Counted from the first letter of the stretch, positions 7,512 to 15,902 are shown. The stretch: 38,498 nt of DNA from an uncultured Blautia sp. (GCA_934424575.1 CAKRXU010000027.1:1-38498); one strand, 5' to 3'. Made by a program: numbers and translations. The notes: generated from the letters alone by a model not told the origin.

Positions 7512-8399
7512 ATGAAAGTTGGATTTATTGGTCTTGGAATCATGGGAAAACCGATGTGCAAAAACCTCATGAAAGCAGGTTACGAAATGGTTGTAACCAC
7601 ACATAATAAAGAAACCCTCAAAGAAATGGAAGCACTCGGAGCCAAAACTGTAACATGCGGACGTGAAGTTGCAGAAGAAGCAGATGTGATCATCACCATG
7701 CTCCCGAACTCCCCACAGGTAAGAGAAGTTGCACTTGGCGAAGGCGGAATCATCGAGGGCGGCAAAGAAGGAAGTGTCCTGATCGACATGAGCTCCATTG
7801 ATCCTACCGAGAGCAAAGCAATTTCCGCAGAGCTTGCAAAGAAAGGCATCGACATGCTGGACGCACCTGTTTCCGGTGGAGAGCCGAAAGCAATCGATGG
7901 AACCATTTCTGTAATGGTCGGCGGAAAGAAAGAAAATTTTGACAAATACTATGACCTGATGATGGCTATGGCTGGTTCCGTTGTATACGTAGGACCGATC
8001 GGATCAGGAAACGTTGCAAAACTTGCAAACCAGATCATCGTTGCAGTCAACATCGCAGCCGTATCCGAAGCCCTTACCCTGGCAAAGAAAGCCGGAACAG
8101 ATCCGGAACTTGTATACCAGGCAATCCGCGGCGGACTTGCAGGATCTACAGTTCTCGATGCAAAAGCACCTATGATGATGGACAGAAACTTCAAACCGGG
8201 ATTCCGTATTGAACTTCACATCAAAGACCTGAACAACGCCCTCAATGCAGGACATGCCGTAAGCGCACCGCTTCCGCTGACAGGAGAACTCATGGAGATC
8301 ATGCAGGCACTCAAAGCAGACGGACACGAAAAAGAAGATCATTCCAGCATCGTAAAATTCTACGAAAAAATTGGTAATGTAACAGTTACAAGAGACTAA
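7512..8399 (+). CDS. garR: Tartronate semialdehyde reductase (2-hydroxy-3-oxopropionate reductase)
   Basis: A 295-residue beta-hydroxyacid dehydrogenase that reduces tartronate semialdehyde to D-glycerate with NAD(P)H. The N-terminal Rossmann motif GFIGLGIMGKPM (residues 4-15), the substrate loop DAPVSGGEPKAIDG (117-130; it matches E. coli GarR as I recall it) and the catalytic lysine in GSGNVAKLANQ (Lys170) are all present. Length matches the family (about 295). AGGAGG precedes the ATG at a normal distance. It acts after the aldolase in galactarate/glucarate breakdown; the glycerate formed is the substrate of the kinase encoded at 37105-38226. A terminator follows at 8444, so garR may be transcribed alone or with readthrough into the regulator gene. 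Confidence 0.93.
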   Translation: MKVGFIGLGIMGKPMCKNLMKAGYEMVVTTHNKETLKEMEALGAKTVTCGREVAEEADVIITMLPNSPQVREVALGEGGIIEGGKEGSVLIDMSSIDPTESKAISAELAKKGIDMLDAPVSGGEPKAIDGTISVMVGGKKENFDKYYDLMMAMAGSVVYVGPIGSGNVAKLANQIIVAVNIAAVSEALTLAKKAGTDPELVYQAIRGGLAGSTVLDAKAPMMMDRNFKPGFRIELHIKDLNNALNAGHAVSAPLPLTGELMEIMQALKADGHEKEDHSSIVKFYEKIGNVTVTRD

Positions 8400-8414
8400 A
8401 ATCCGGTATATAAT
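8386..8414 (+). promoter_or_regulatory. Putative promoter in the 3' end of garR
   Basis: TTACAA (8386-8391) and TATAAT (8409-8414) are 17 bases apart, overlapping the garR stop region. It would transcribe the downstream regulator gene, but only after passing through the hairpin at 8444-8482. Confidence 0.45.
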
Positions 8415-8443
8415 AAGGTAAGACTTTTGCTAACCGTAAAGAA

Positions 8444-8482
8444 AGCCTCGACAGGTTGCCATGAGCCTGCCGGGGCTTTTTT
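8444..8482 (+). terminator. Intrinsic terminator or attenuator between garR and the PrpR-like gene
   Basis: AGCCTCG-CAGG (8444-8455) pairs with CCTG-CGGGGCT (8466-8477), followed by TTTTTT. It lies between a good -10 (8409) and the regulator start codon at 8506. Confidence 0.87.
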
Positions 8483-8505
8483 GAGTGGAATAGGAGGACC
8501 TTTTT

Positions 8506-10422
8506 ATGTCAAAAATAGCGATTTTACTTCCGAAGGAATATATGCTGGAACAGGCAAGAAATGTGATCCGGGAGGACGAACTGGAGATCGACATCCTCAA
8601 AGTGATCAAGACTTCCGACTCTGTCTATGAAGCAAGACAGGCCGTAGAGCAGGGCGCGGAGGTGGTTCTTGCCCGAGGCGTGCAGGCAGCTTTTATCCGC
8701 CAGTACACAAATATTCCTGTTGCAGAACTGACACTTACAGGCCAGGAGATCGGCCTTATGATCGCCAGTGCCAAGAAAAAAGTCCCGGACAAAAAGTGCC
8801 CGCAGATTGCACTGATCGGTTTCAAAAACATGTTCAGCGATACAACTTATGCAGATGAGCTTTTTGATATCCGGCTGAAATTTTATGACATCACAGCCAT
8901 TGAGCAGGCAGCAGAAAAAGTAAATCTTGCAATACAGGAAGGCGCAGATGTCCTGCTCGGCGGCGATACCGTCAATGCACTGGCGGCACAGAAAGGCATT
9001 CCGGCGCAGTTCATCGATTCCACAGAGGAGTCGATCCGTTCCGCTATCGGCGTGGCAAAAAAGATGATCCTGACTGCGGAGGCAGAGAAAAATTTTACAG
9101 CACAGTTTGAGACAGTGCTGGATAATTCCTACAACGGGATTCTGGAAATTGATGAAAACAAAGAGATCATGATCGTAAACCGCGCAGGAGAGGAACTTTT
9201 TCACAAAAAAGCTTCTCAGCTTGAAGGAACTGCCCTGGAAAAAGTGATCCCGGAACTGGAACAACGGTATATAGATGACGTTCTGAGCGGAAAAAGAGAT
9301 TCATTTATGACCTCGGTCTATGTGGCTGGAGTTCCAATGATGCTCACGGCAGCGCCGATCCAGTATGAAAACAAGATCCGTGGCGCGATCATTTCACTCT
9401 ATCGAAATGCTTCTGTCCGAAAAAATGATGCAGATGAGCTGCATTCCTATTACCTGAAGGGCTACGTGGCGCATGCTCATTTTTCTGATATCAGGATCAC
9501 TGGTAAAGAAATGGAATACTGCGTGGAACTTTCCAAAATGTACGCCCTGTCAAAGAATCCTGTGCTGATCTGTGGAGAAGACGGAACAGATAAGGAAAAA
9601 CTGGCACAGTGCATCCACAACAACAGTTCCTATAAAGCGGGGCCTTTTGTTGCAGTGAATTGCAGCGGTATGACAGAACAGATGCAGGTGGACAGGCTTT
9701 TTGGAAACCCGGATGCAGAAGACGAGAGCATGAAAAAAGGGGCACTTGCGATCGGCGATCATGGAACGATCGTAATCTCTGAAATAGAAAAACTTTCACT
9801 TCTGTGCCAGTATCGTCTGTACCGTGCGATACGGTATGATTCCCTGATCCAGAATGACCTGGAGAGAAGCCAGACGCTGGATAACCGTATCATAGCGATA
9901 ACGGGAGCAGATCTTTACCAGTATGTAGAGCAGGGCAGATTCCGGCAGGATCTTTATTATCTCCTGAACAGCCTTACGGTGGAAATCCCTCCGCTTCGGA
10001 AGCGTCCGCAGGATATCCGTGCGATCGTGGAAGACTGCAGGGTAAGATTTACAAAAAGATATGCAAGATTTCCAAAGATCGCAGAGGATGCGATGGAGGC
10101 ACTTGCCGGATTTGGATGGCAGGGGAATGAAATCCAACTGGAGGCGTTTTGCGAGAGACTTTTTCTGACTTCACCCAAAAAGACGATCACCAGTGACTAT
10201 GTATATTTTCTTCTGGACACACTGTATCCTGTAAAAGAGAAAATTTCGGAAGATGGCACAACGGTGATCTATCAGCACCCGGAGGTCGCGCGTCTGACGG
10301 AACTTCTGGAAAAACACCAGGGAAACCGTTCGGCAGTGGCGAAGGAGCTTGGAATCAGCACAACGACGTTGTGGAGACGAATGAAAAAATATGGCGTGAT
10401 AAATAAATATGATCTGACGTAA
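8506..10422 (+). CDS. PrpR-like transcriptional regulator with degenerate sigma-54 activator core
   Basis: A 638-residue protein with a PrpR_N-type sensor (about residues 1-190), a PAS domain (about 197-300), an AAA+ sigma-54-interaction-like domain (about 330-560) and a Fis-type helix-turn-helix (NRSAVAKELGISTTTLWRRMKKYG, 607-630). The P-loop reads GEDGTDKE (357-364) instead of GESGTGKE, the GAFTGA loop is missing (around 402-417 it reads DAEDESMKKGALAIG), and the Walker B acid pair is replaced by TIVISEI (421-427). FRQDLYYLLN and IPPLRKRPQDI survive. It therefore probably does not activate sigma-54 and may act as a conventional DNA-binding switch on sigma-A promoters. AGGAGG precedes the ATG; the next gene starts 12 bases after its stop. 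Its neighbours suggest a role in sugar-diacid control. Confidence 0.82.
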   Translation: MSKIAILLPKEYMLEQARNVIREDELEIDILKVIKTSDSVYEARQAVEQGAEVVLARGVQAAFIRQYTNIPVAELTLTGQEIGLMIASAKKKVPDKKCPQIALIGFKNMFSDTTYADELFDIRLKFYDITAIEQAAEKVNLAIQEGADVLLGGDTVNALAAQKGIPAQFIDSTEESIRSAIGVAKKMILTAEAEKNFTAQFETVLDNSYNGILEIDENKEIMIVNRAGEELFHKKASQLEGTALEKVIPELEQRYIDDVLSGKRDSFMTSVYVAGVPMMLTAAPIQYENKIRGAIISLYRNASVRKNDADELHSYYLKGYVAHAHFSDIRITGKEMEYCVELSKMYALSKNPVLICGEDGTDKEKLAQCIHNNSSYKAGPFVAVNCSGMTEQMQVDRLFGNPDAEDESMKKGALAIGDHGTIVISEIEKLSLLCQYRLYRAIRYDSLIQNDLERSQTLDNRIIAITGADLYQYVEQGRFRQDLYYLLNSLTVEIPPLRKRPQDIRAIVEDCRVRFTKRYARFPKIAEDAMEALAGFGWQGNEIQLEAFCERLFLTSPKKTITSDYVYFLLDTLYPVKEKISEDGTTVIYQHPEVARLTELLEKHQGNRSAVAKELGISTTTLWRRMKKYGVINKYDLT

Positions 10423-10434
10423 GGAGGAAACGCT

Positions 10435-11649
10435 ATGGCGATCCATATCATAGATGAGGCAAACCGCTGTCTCAATTGTAAGAAACCAAGATGTATGGAA
10501 GGATGTCCGGTGCATACACCGATCCCGCATATTATCCAGATGTTCAAGGAGCACAAGGTCATGGATGCGGGGGCGGAGCTGTTTCAGAATAATCCGATGT
10601 CTGTGATCTGCTCGATCGTGTGTGACCATGAGCAGCAGTGTGCCGGTCACTGTGTACTTGGAAAGAAAGGCAATCCGGTGCATTTTTCCAGTATTGAGAA
10701 CTATATTTCGGACACTTATCTGGATCGAATGAAACTTCAGATTCCAGAAGAAAAGAAAAAACCGGTGGCAGTGATCGGGGCAGGTCCGGCAGGATTGACG
10801 GTGGCGATCATTCTGGCACAGCATGGGTATAAGGTGACGATCTTCGAGCAGCAGGACAAGATCGGCGGTATCACACGTTACGGAATCCCGGAATTCCGTC
10901 TGCCGAAATCTATCCTGGATCGTCTGGAAAAGCAGATCCTTGCGATGGGTATCCGCATCCGTCCGCATACTGCGATCGGAACAGTTCTGACGATCGATGA
11001 TCTTTTCCGCGACGGATATGCAAGCGTGTTTGTTGGAACAGGAGTGTGGAAAGCACGAAACCTGGGAATCCCGGGGGAATGTCTGGCGAATGTGCATTTC
11101 GGAATTGACTATCTGGAAAATCCGGCGGCATATGATCTGGGAGAAAAAGTCGCCATTATCGGAATGGGAAATGCGGCAATGGACGTTGCGCGGACAGCTC
11201 TTCGAAACGGTGCACTGCAGGTGACATTGTATGCCCGCGGAACGCATGTGGCAGCGAACTCGCATGAAATGGCGTATGCAGAGCTGGATGGCGCACAATT
11301 TGTCTTTGGAAAAGCGATCGAGCGCATCACGGAAACCGGCCCGGTATTCAAGACTTCGGTCATTGATGAGAATAATAAAGTCGTCGGATACGAGGAAGGC
11401 GAGGATCAGGTGGAAGCAGATTCCACGATCATCGCCATCAGCCAGGGACCAAGAAACCGCCTGATCCGCACAACAGTAGGACTGGAAGGCTCCGACAAGG
11501 GTCTCCTCATCGTAGACGAAAACGAAATGACCACCAGAGAAGGCGTCTTCGCCGCAGGAGATGTCGTACACGGTTCCAAAACCGTCGTCCATGCTGTAGA
11601 ACAGGCAAAGAAAGCAGCTGTGGCGATGATCGCGTATATGGAAAAATAA
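10435..11649 (+). CDS. Orphan GltD-like NAD(P)-dependent Fe-S flavoprotein oxidoreductase
   Basis: A 404-residue protein related to the small subunit of NADPH glutamate synthase. The N-terminal Fer4_20-type domain has the cysteine sets CLNCKKPRCMEGCPVHTPIP (residues 12-31) and CSIVCDHEQQCAGHC. It is followed by an FAD site VAVIGAGPAGLT (about 112-123) and a second dinucleotide site VAIIGMGNAAMDVAR. The C-terminal segment GVFAAGDVVHGSKTVVHAVEQAKKAA is the usual FAD-binding end of this family. No glutamate synthase large subunit is nearby, so it probably transfers electrons to another partner. AAGGAGG precedes the ATG, and it is co-transcribed with the PrpR-like gene. Its role in the diacid region is unknown. 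Confidence 0.82.
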   Translation: MAIHIIDEANRCLNCKKPRCMEGCPVHTPIPHIIQMFKEHKVMDAGAELFQNNPMSVICSIVCDHEQQCAGHCVLGKKGNPVHFSSIENYISDTYLDRMKLQIPEEKKKPVAVIGAGPAGLTVAIILAQHGYKVTIFEQQDKIGGITRYGIPEFRLPKSILDRLEKQILAMGIRIRPHTAIGTVLTIDDLFRDGYASVFVGTGVWKARNLGIPGECLANVHFGIDYLENPAAYDLGEKVAIIGMGNAAMDVARTALRNGALQVTLYARGTHVAANSHEMAYAELDGAQFVFGKAIERITETGPVFKTSVIDENNKVVGYEEGEDQVEADSTIIAISQGPRNRLIRTTVGLEGSDKGLLIVDENEMTTREGVFAAGDVVHGSKTVVHAVEQAKKAAVAMIAYMEK

Positions 11650-11657
11650 AATTAATA

Positions 11658-12587
11658 TTAGCTCCAGAATTCTTCAGCCAGGGATATGAAATCTCTGGCT
11701 GCTTTGCTGAGATAACGTTTTTTGTGATGGCATGCCATAATGTTCCAGAAAGGCTTGCCGGGGAGGGTGAAGAATCGGATCTTGTCCTCGTGTCCACTGG
11801 CATAAAAAGCAGGGATGATGCCGCAGCACATTTCAGCACTGACCATCGTGGTAATAGTTGCATTACTGGAGGTTTCAAAGAGTACATGAGGTTTGAAACC
11901 GGCAGATTCAAAGATGTGGTCGGTCAGGTCGCGAAGCGTGGACTCTTTGTATGTGAGGACAAAAGGTTCCTCGCGAAGCGCGTAAAGGTTCAGTTCGGAA
12001 ATCTCACCCTCGTGAACAGGGACAGCATTTGCCCATCCTTCCGCTGGTGGAGTAGCAATCGGATGACGGATCGGAACTGCAGCGAGGATGTCTTCAGAAG
12101 AGAGTGAAATATAACTCAGTGCAGGCTTCTGCTGCTTCGGAACAAGTGTCACAAATCCCAGATCCAGCTCGCCGGATATCAGGAGTTCCTGCTGCTTCTG
12201 TACACTGAGTTCCCGCGGAGTGACCTGAATATTAGGATGCAGGCGATGAAACTTGGGATACACATTAGAAAACATGGCAATCCCGCGCCCGGGCGTAAAG
12301 CCAACACTGAGTTCGCCCTGCTGGATCCTGGCGAGATCATGGATCCTGTGATAAGTATCCTTCTTAAGCAACAGCATTTCCCGTGCAGCCTTCAGATAAA
12401 TCTCCCCAGCTTCCGTAGGATGCCAGTCCGTCCGCGAACGATGAAAAAGCTGCACACCGAGTTCCTTCTCAAGTTTAAGAAGCTGCTGGTTGAGCGCAGA
12501 CTGCGTGATATAAAGCTTTTCCGCCGCACGGGTGATGTTGTTTTCTTCCGCGATTGCTACAATATATTGTATTTGACGTAAATCCAT
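11658..12587 (-). CDS. LysR-family transcriptional regulator
   Basis: A 309-residue LysR regulator. The N-terminal winged helix-turn-helix reads MDLRQIQYIVAIAEENNITRAAEKLYITQS with LNQQLLKLEKELGVQLFHR, and the rest is a LysR substrate-binding domain (about residues 90-300). It is transcribed divergently from garD, whose start is 152 bases away, so garD and the genes after it are the natural targets and a sugar acid or pathway intermediate the natural effector. GGAGG precedes the start. Its 3' end lies only eight bases from the stop of the convergent GltD-like gene, and a strong hairpin (11675-11701) sits within its last codons. Confidence 0.92.
   Translation of the reverse strand: MDLRQIQYIVAIAEENNITRAAEKLYITQSALNQQLLKLEKELGVQLFHRSRTDWHPTEAGEIYLKAAREMLLLKKDTYHRIHDLARIQQGELSVGFTPGRGIAMFSNVYPKFHRLHPNIQVTPRELSVQKQQELLISGELDLGFVTLVPKQQKPALSYISLSSEDILAAVPIRHPIATPPAEGWANAVPVHEGEISELNLYALREEPFVLTYKESTLRDLTDHIFESAGFKPHVLFETSSNATITTMVSAEMCCGIIPAFYASGHEDKIRFFTLPGKPFWNIMACHHKKRYLSKAARDFISLAEEFWS
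11675..11701 (+). terminator. Hairpin in the convergent gene ends
   Basis: CAGCCAGGGAT (11675-11685) pairs over 11 positions with ATCTCTGGCTG (11691-11701) around a five-base loop. It lies inside the last codons of the LysR gene and 26 bases past the GltD-like stop. There is no long T-run next to it, so it may be a weak terminator or RNase barrier. Confidence 0.4.
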
Positions 12588-12680
12588 TGTGGGTACCTCC
12601 TTATCTCCATTTTACCCCAATCCCCTCCACATTCCAATATGTAAATTAGAAAAATTAAGAGAACTATAATTATAATGAAT

Positions 12681-12709
12681 TTTACTTATACAACCTCCTG
12701 CGTTATAAT
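12681..12709 (+). promoter_or_regulatory. Promoter of garD
   Basis: TTTACT (12681-12686) and a perfect TATAAT (12704-12709) are 17 bases apart, 31 bases before the garD ATG. A second TATAAT-rich patch at about 12664-12675 may serve the divergent LysR gene. Confidence 0.65.
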
Positions 12710-12739
12710 AACCTCAACAAAGCAAAGGAGGAATACAAA

Positions 12740-14248
12740 ATGTCACTGCTAGTAAAAATAAACCAGTCTGACAACGTAGCCATCGCTGTTCAGCCACTGA
12801 GCGCAGGATCAGAAGTGGAAGGCATCCACATCAACCAGGACATCCCGCAGGCACACAAAGTCGCACTGGCTGACATTCCAAAAGGAAGCCCGGTCATCCG
12901 CTACGGCGTGATCCTCGGATACGCCATGAACCCGATCAAACGCGGCGACTGGATCAACGAATTCATGCTCGAACTTCCAACCCCGCCATCCGTAGATGAC
13001 ATGGAGTTCGGCAAAAACATCGTCACAGACCTGCCTGAACCGCCGGTAACTACCTTCGAAGGATATGCAAATCCAGACGGCGGCTACGCAGGAACCAGAA
13101 ACATCCTCGGGATCAGCACCACCGTACAGTGCGTAACAGGAGTACTGAATGTCGCAGTAAAGAAAATGAAAGAAGAACTTCTTCCAAAATATCCAAACGT
13201 AGACGACATCGTTCCGATCAACCACGCATACGGCTGCGGCGTTGCCATCAACGCACCTGAGGCAAAAGTCCCGATTCGTGCACTCAGAAACCTCGCCAAA
13301 CATCCAAACTTCGGCGGACAGCTCATGGTAGTCGGACTTGGCTGCGAGAAATTCACCGTACAGATGCTCCTCGATGAAGCCGACATTACACCTGAAAATG
13401 TCATCATCCTCCAGGAACAGGAAGGCTTTGATGCCATGATTGATGCACTTATGAAAATGGCAGACAAAAAGCTTGCGATCCTTAATGAAAGAAAACGTGA
13501 AACACTTCCTCTTTCCAAACTCTGCATTGGTATGCAGTGCGGTGGAAGTGATGCCTTCTCCGGTGTGACTGCAAACCCATCCGCAGGATATGCGGCAGAC
13601 ATGCTGGTAAAAGGCGGCGCAACCGTTATGTTCTCCGAAGTAACAGAAGTACGTGACGGAGTACATTACCTTGCAGAACGCTGCGTCAGCGCAGAAGTAA
13701 GAGACAAACTTGCAGCAGAAATGCGCTGGTACGATCATTATCTTGCAGAAGGAAACGTAGACAGAAGCGCTAACCCGACCCCGGGAAACAAAAAAGGCGG
13801 ACTCTGCAACATCGTAGAAAAAGCCATGGGCTCCATTGCCAAATCAGGAAGCTCACCGATCGTGGAAGTACTTTCCCCGGCAGAAAAACCAACCAAACAC
13901 GGTCTTATCTATGCAGCGACACCGGCAAGCGATATCGTCTGCGGTCCATGCCAGCTTGCATCAGGAATCACTCTGCAGGTATTTATGACAGGCCGAGGAA
14001 CTCCATATGGACTCGCAGCAGCTCCGGTCATCAAAGTCTGTTCAAGAAATGAAATGAAAGCCATGTGGCAGGATCTGATCGATGTCAACGCCGGTCCGAT
14101 CGCAACAGGCGAAGCAACGATCCAGGAAATCGGAACCCAGCTATTCAACAAGATCATCGCGGTTGCAAGCGGCAAGGATCAGTCCTTTGCAGAGAAATAC
14201 AAACTCCACAACGACCTATGCATCTTCAACCCGGCACCGATCACCTGA
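12740..14248 (+). CDS. garD: Galactarate dehydratase
   Basis: A 502-residue UxaA-family dehydratase that converts galactarate (meso-galactaric acid) to 5-keto-4-deoxyglucarate. It has an N-terminal SAF domain (about residues 1-95) and two UxaA domains. Recalled E. coli GarD segments are conserved throughout: HAYGCGVAINAPEAKVPIR, GLGCEKF, GMQCGGSDAFSGVTANPSAGYA, MFSEVTEVRD, NPTPGNKKGG, KHGLIYAATPASD and FNPAPIT at the end. Length is slightly below the E. coli enzyme (523), mostly at the N-terminus. AAAGGAGG precedes the ATG. A promoter is visible just upstream, and a divergent LysR gene probably controls it. A terminator follows at 14317, so it appears to be monocistronic. Confidence 0.95.
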   Translation: MSLLVKINQSDNVAIAVQPLSAGSEVEGIHINQDIPQAHKVALADIPKGSPVIRYGVILGYAMNPIKRGDWINEFMLELPTPPSVDDMEFGKNIVTDLPEPPVTTFEGYANPDGGYAGTRNILGISTTVQCVTGVLNVAVKKMKEELLPKYPNVDDIVPINHAYGCGVAINAPEAKVPIRALRNLAKHPNFGGQLMVVGLGCEKFTVQMLLDEADITPENVIILQEQEGFDAMIDALMKMADKKLAILNERKRETLPLSKLCIGMQCGGSDAFSGVTANPSAGYAADMLVKGGATVMFSEVTEVRDGVHYLAERCVSAEVRDKLAAEMRWYDHYLAEGNVDRSANPTPGNKKGGLCNIVEKAMGSIAKSGSSPIVEVLSPAEKPTKHGLIYAATPASDIVCGPCQLASGITLQVFMTGRGTPYGLAAAPVIKVCSRNEMKAMWQDLIDVNAGPIATGEATIQEIGTQLFNKIIAVASGKDQSFAEKYKLHNDLCIFNPAPIT

Positions 14249-14265
14249 TATCCAGGTTTCAAAAT

Positions 14266-14304
14266 TTCAACTGCATCTCATGCCTGCATGTGTATGCAGT
14301 TGAA
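14266..14304 (+). repeat. Palindrome after garD
   Basis: TTCAACTGCAT (14266-14276) and ATGCAGTTGAA (14294-14304) form an 11-bp perfect inverted repeat with a smaller ATGC/GCAT repeat in its loop. No T-run follows directly. Its AACTGCAT core recurs in the palindrome at 14355-14392. Confidence 0.6.
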
Positions 14305-14316
14305 GTTATAAATATC

Positions 14317-14336
14317 AAGCGACCCGCTTTTTTTTT
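14317..14336 (+). terminator. Intrinsic terminator of garD
   Basis: AAGCG (14317-14321) pairs with CGCTT (14325-14329) across a three-base loop, followed by an unbroken T-run to 14336. The stem is short, but the T-run is strong, and the palindrome just upstream may assist. Confidence 0.65.
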
Positions 14337-14354
14337 ACCCTAAATCGTCAAAAA

Positions 14355-14392
14355 AACTGCATTTTACGCAATACATGAAATAAAATGCAGTT
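14355..14392 (+). repeat. Second palindrome in the garD-gudD gap
   Basis: AACTGCATTTTA (14355-14366) and TAAAATGCAGTT (14381-14392) are a 12-bp perfect inverted repeat. It may be an operator or a hairpin acting on the gudD transcript's upstream region; no T-run follows. Confidence 0.6.
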
Positions 14393-14396
14393 AGAA

Positions 14397-14443
14397 TGAA
14401 ATATATCATTTCAAAAATTGCAACATTAACGAAACCATAAAAA
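14397..14443 (+). promoter_or_regulatory. Candidate operator upstream of gudD, shared with garR
   Basis: TGAAA-N7-TTTCA (14397-14413), TTGCAAC (14418-14424) and ACCATAAAAA (14434-14443) repeat the block order seen upstream of garR, at the same distance from the start codon (150 versus 149 bases). Confidence 0.6.
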
Positions 14444-14473
14444 TCACAAGAACCTTCTTGGGTATTCTGCGAA

Positions 14474-14501
14474 TTGAACAAAAAGCCAGAATGTATATAA
14501 T
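14474..14501 (+). promoter_or_regulatory. Promoter of the gudD operon
   Basis: TTGAAC (14474-14479) and TATAAT (14496-14501) are 16 bases apart, 72 bases upstream of the gudD ATG. This is the best sigma-A consensus match in the region. Confidence 0.7.
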
Positions 14502-14573
14502 AAAATACATACAAAACAAACAAAGAAAAACATTGAGGCCGCAATGATTTCGAATATTCTAGGAGGAAGAAAA

Positions 14574-15902
14574 ATGATACCTGTTGTAGAAAAAATGGAA
14601 GTTTTCCCGGTAGCCGGACATGATTGTATGGAGTTAAACCTTTCCGGCGCACATGCACCTTACTTTACAAGAAACATCGTGATCCTGACAGATTCCAACG
14701 GAGTAGAAGGTGTCGGAGAAGTTCCGGGAGGAGAGAAGATCACAAATGCACTTGAGCAGGTAAAAGACCTGGTGATCGGAACAAGCATTGCAGATTACAA
14801 ACAGACACTTAACAAGGTTCGTAAATGGCTGGATGAAAATATCAAAGATGACGTGCGTGGCTTACAGACATTCGACCTTCGTACCGGAGTACATGTAGTA
14901 ACAGCAATCGAAGCACCTCTGCTTGACCTTCTCGGAAAATTCCTTGATGTGCCGGCAGCAGCACTGATGGGTGATGGAATCCAGAGAGAAAGAGTACAGT
15001 TCTTAAGCTACCTCTTCTACATTGGAGACCGCAAAAAAACAGATCTTCCGTACGAAGAAGAACCAGATGCAGAATGCGACTGGTACCGTCTCCGTCACGA
15101 AGAAGCCCTCACACCGGAAGCAATCGTAGCACTTGCAAAAGCAACCCATGAAAAATACGGTTTCGTAGATTTCAAACTCAAAGGCGGCGTACTTGCACCG
15201 AAGGAAGAACTCAAAGCAGTTCAGGCGATCAAAAAAGCATTCCCGGATGCGAGAGTTGATCTCGACCCGAACGGCTGCTGGAGCCTCAAAGAAGCACTGG
15301 AGATCGCTCCACAGCTCAAAGAATGTCTTGCTTACTGTGAAGACCCATGCGGCGCAGAGAACGGATTCTCCGGACGTGAAGTTATGGCAGAGTTCAGACA
15401 GCTCTCCGGAATGCCGACAGCAACCAACATGATCAACACAGACTGGCGCCAGATGCATCACTGCCTGTCCCTGCAGAGCGTAGATATTCCGCTTGCAGAC
15501 CCACATTTCTGGACTATGAACGGTTCCGTTCGAGTAGGTCAGATGTGCAACGATTTCGGCATGATGTGGGGATGTCATTCCAATAACCACTTTGATGTCA
15601 GCCTTGCAATGGTCGTACAGTGTGCAGCAGCAATTCCAGGAAAAATGAACGGAATCGACACACACTGGATTTGGCAGGAAGGACGCGAGCGTCTCACAAA
15701 ACAGCCGATGGAGATCGTAGACGGATGCATCGACCTTCCGAAAAAAGGCGGACTTGGAATCGAAGTTGACCGCGAACAGGTTCTCAAAGCACACAAACTT
15801 TACATGGACAACTGTCTGGGAGCACGTGACGATGCAAAAGGCATGCAGTATTTGATCCCGGGATGGAAATTCGACAACAAGCGTCCGTGTCTCGTAAGAT
15901 AA
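14574..15902 (+). CDS. gudD: Glucarate dehydratase
   Basis: A 442-residue enolase-superfamily enzyme that dehydrates D-glucarate (and L-idarate) to 5-keto-4-deoxyglucarate. The ATG at 14574 is chosen because AGGAGG lies seven bases before it; an in-frame ATG at 14544 has no ribosome site. Catalytic features are visible: the Lys-x-Lys pair in FKLKGG (residues 201 and 203), the metal ligands beginning in VDLDPNGCW and CEDPCG, and the catalytic histidine in GCHSNNH (His335). Length matches E. coli GudD (446). It heads an operon with a GntP permease, a DHDPS-family aldolase and a YiaK-like reductase. Confidence 0.95.
   Translation: MIPVVEKMEVFPVAGHDCMELNLSGAHAPYFTRNIVILTDSNGVEGVGEVPGGEKITNALEQVKDLVIGTSIADYKQTLNKVRKWLDENIKDDVRGLQTFDLRTGVHVVTAIEAPLLDLLGKFLDVPAAALMGDGIQRERVQFLSYLFYIGDRKKTDLPYEEEPDAECDWYRLRHEEALTPEAIVALAKATHEKYGFVDFKLKGGVLAPKEELKAVQAIKKAFPDARVDLDPNGCWSLKEALEIAPQLKECLAYCEDPCGAENGFSGREVMAEFRQLSGMPTATNMINTDWRQMHHCLSLQSVDIPLADPHFWTMNGSVRVGQMCNDFGMMWGCHSNNHFDVSLAMVVQCAAAIPGKMNGIDTHWIWQEGRERLTKQPMEIVDGCIDLPKKGGLGIEVDREQVLKAHKLYMDNCLGARDDAKGMQYLIPGWKFDNKRPCLVR

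Noticed and set aside
10171..11592. Long minus-strand open frame of 473 codons opposite the GltD-like gene
   Set aside because: It is antisense to a clear oxidoreductase gene, is rich in Cys, His and Arg in a shadow-frame pattern, and has no recognisable domain.
12588..12739. Sigma-54 (-24/-12) promoter for the PrpR-like protein's targets
   Set aside because: No TGGCAC-N5-TTGC pattern is present in this or the other intergenic regions read, and the regulator lacks GAFTGA.
12809..13738. Minus-strand open frame opposite garD
   Set aside because: It lies entirely within the well-conserved garD gene and has shadow composition (Cys/Phe-rich) with no motif.
14249..14573. CRISPR-like or tandem repeat array
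   Set aside because: Only two palindromes with a shared core are present; there are no regular spacers.
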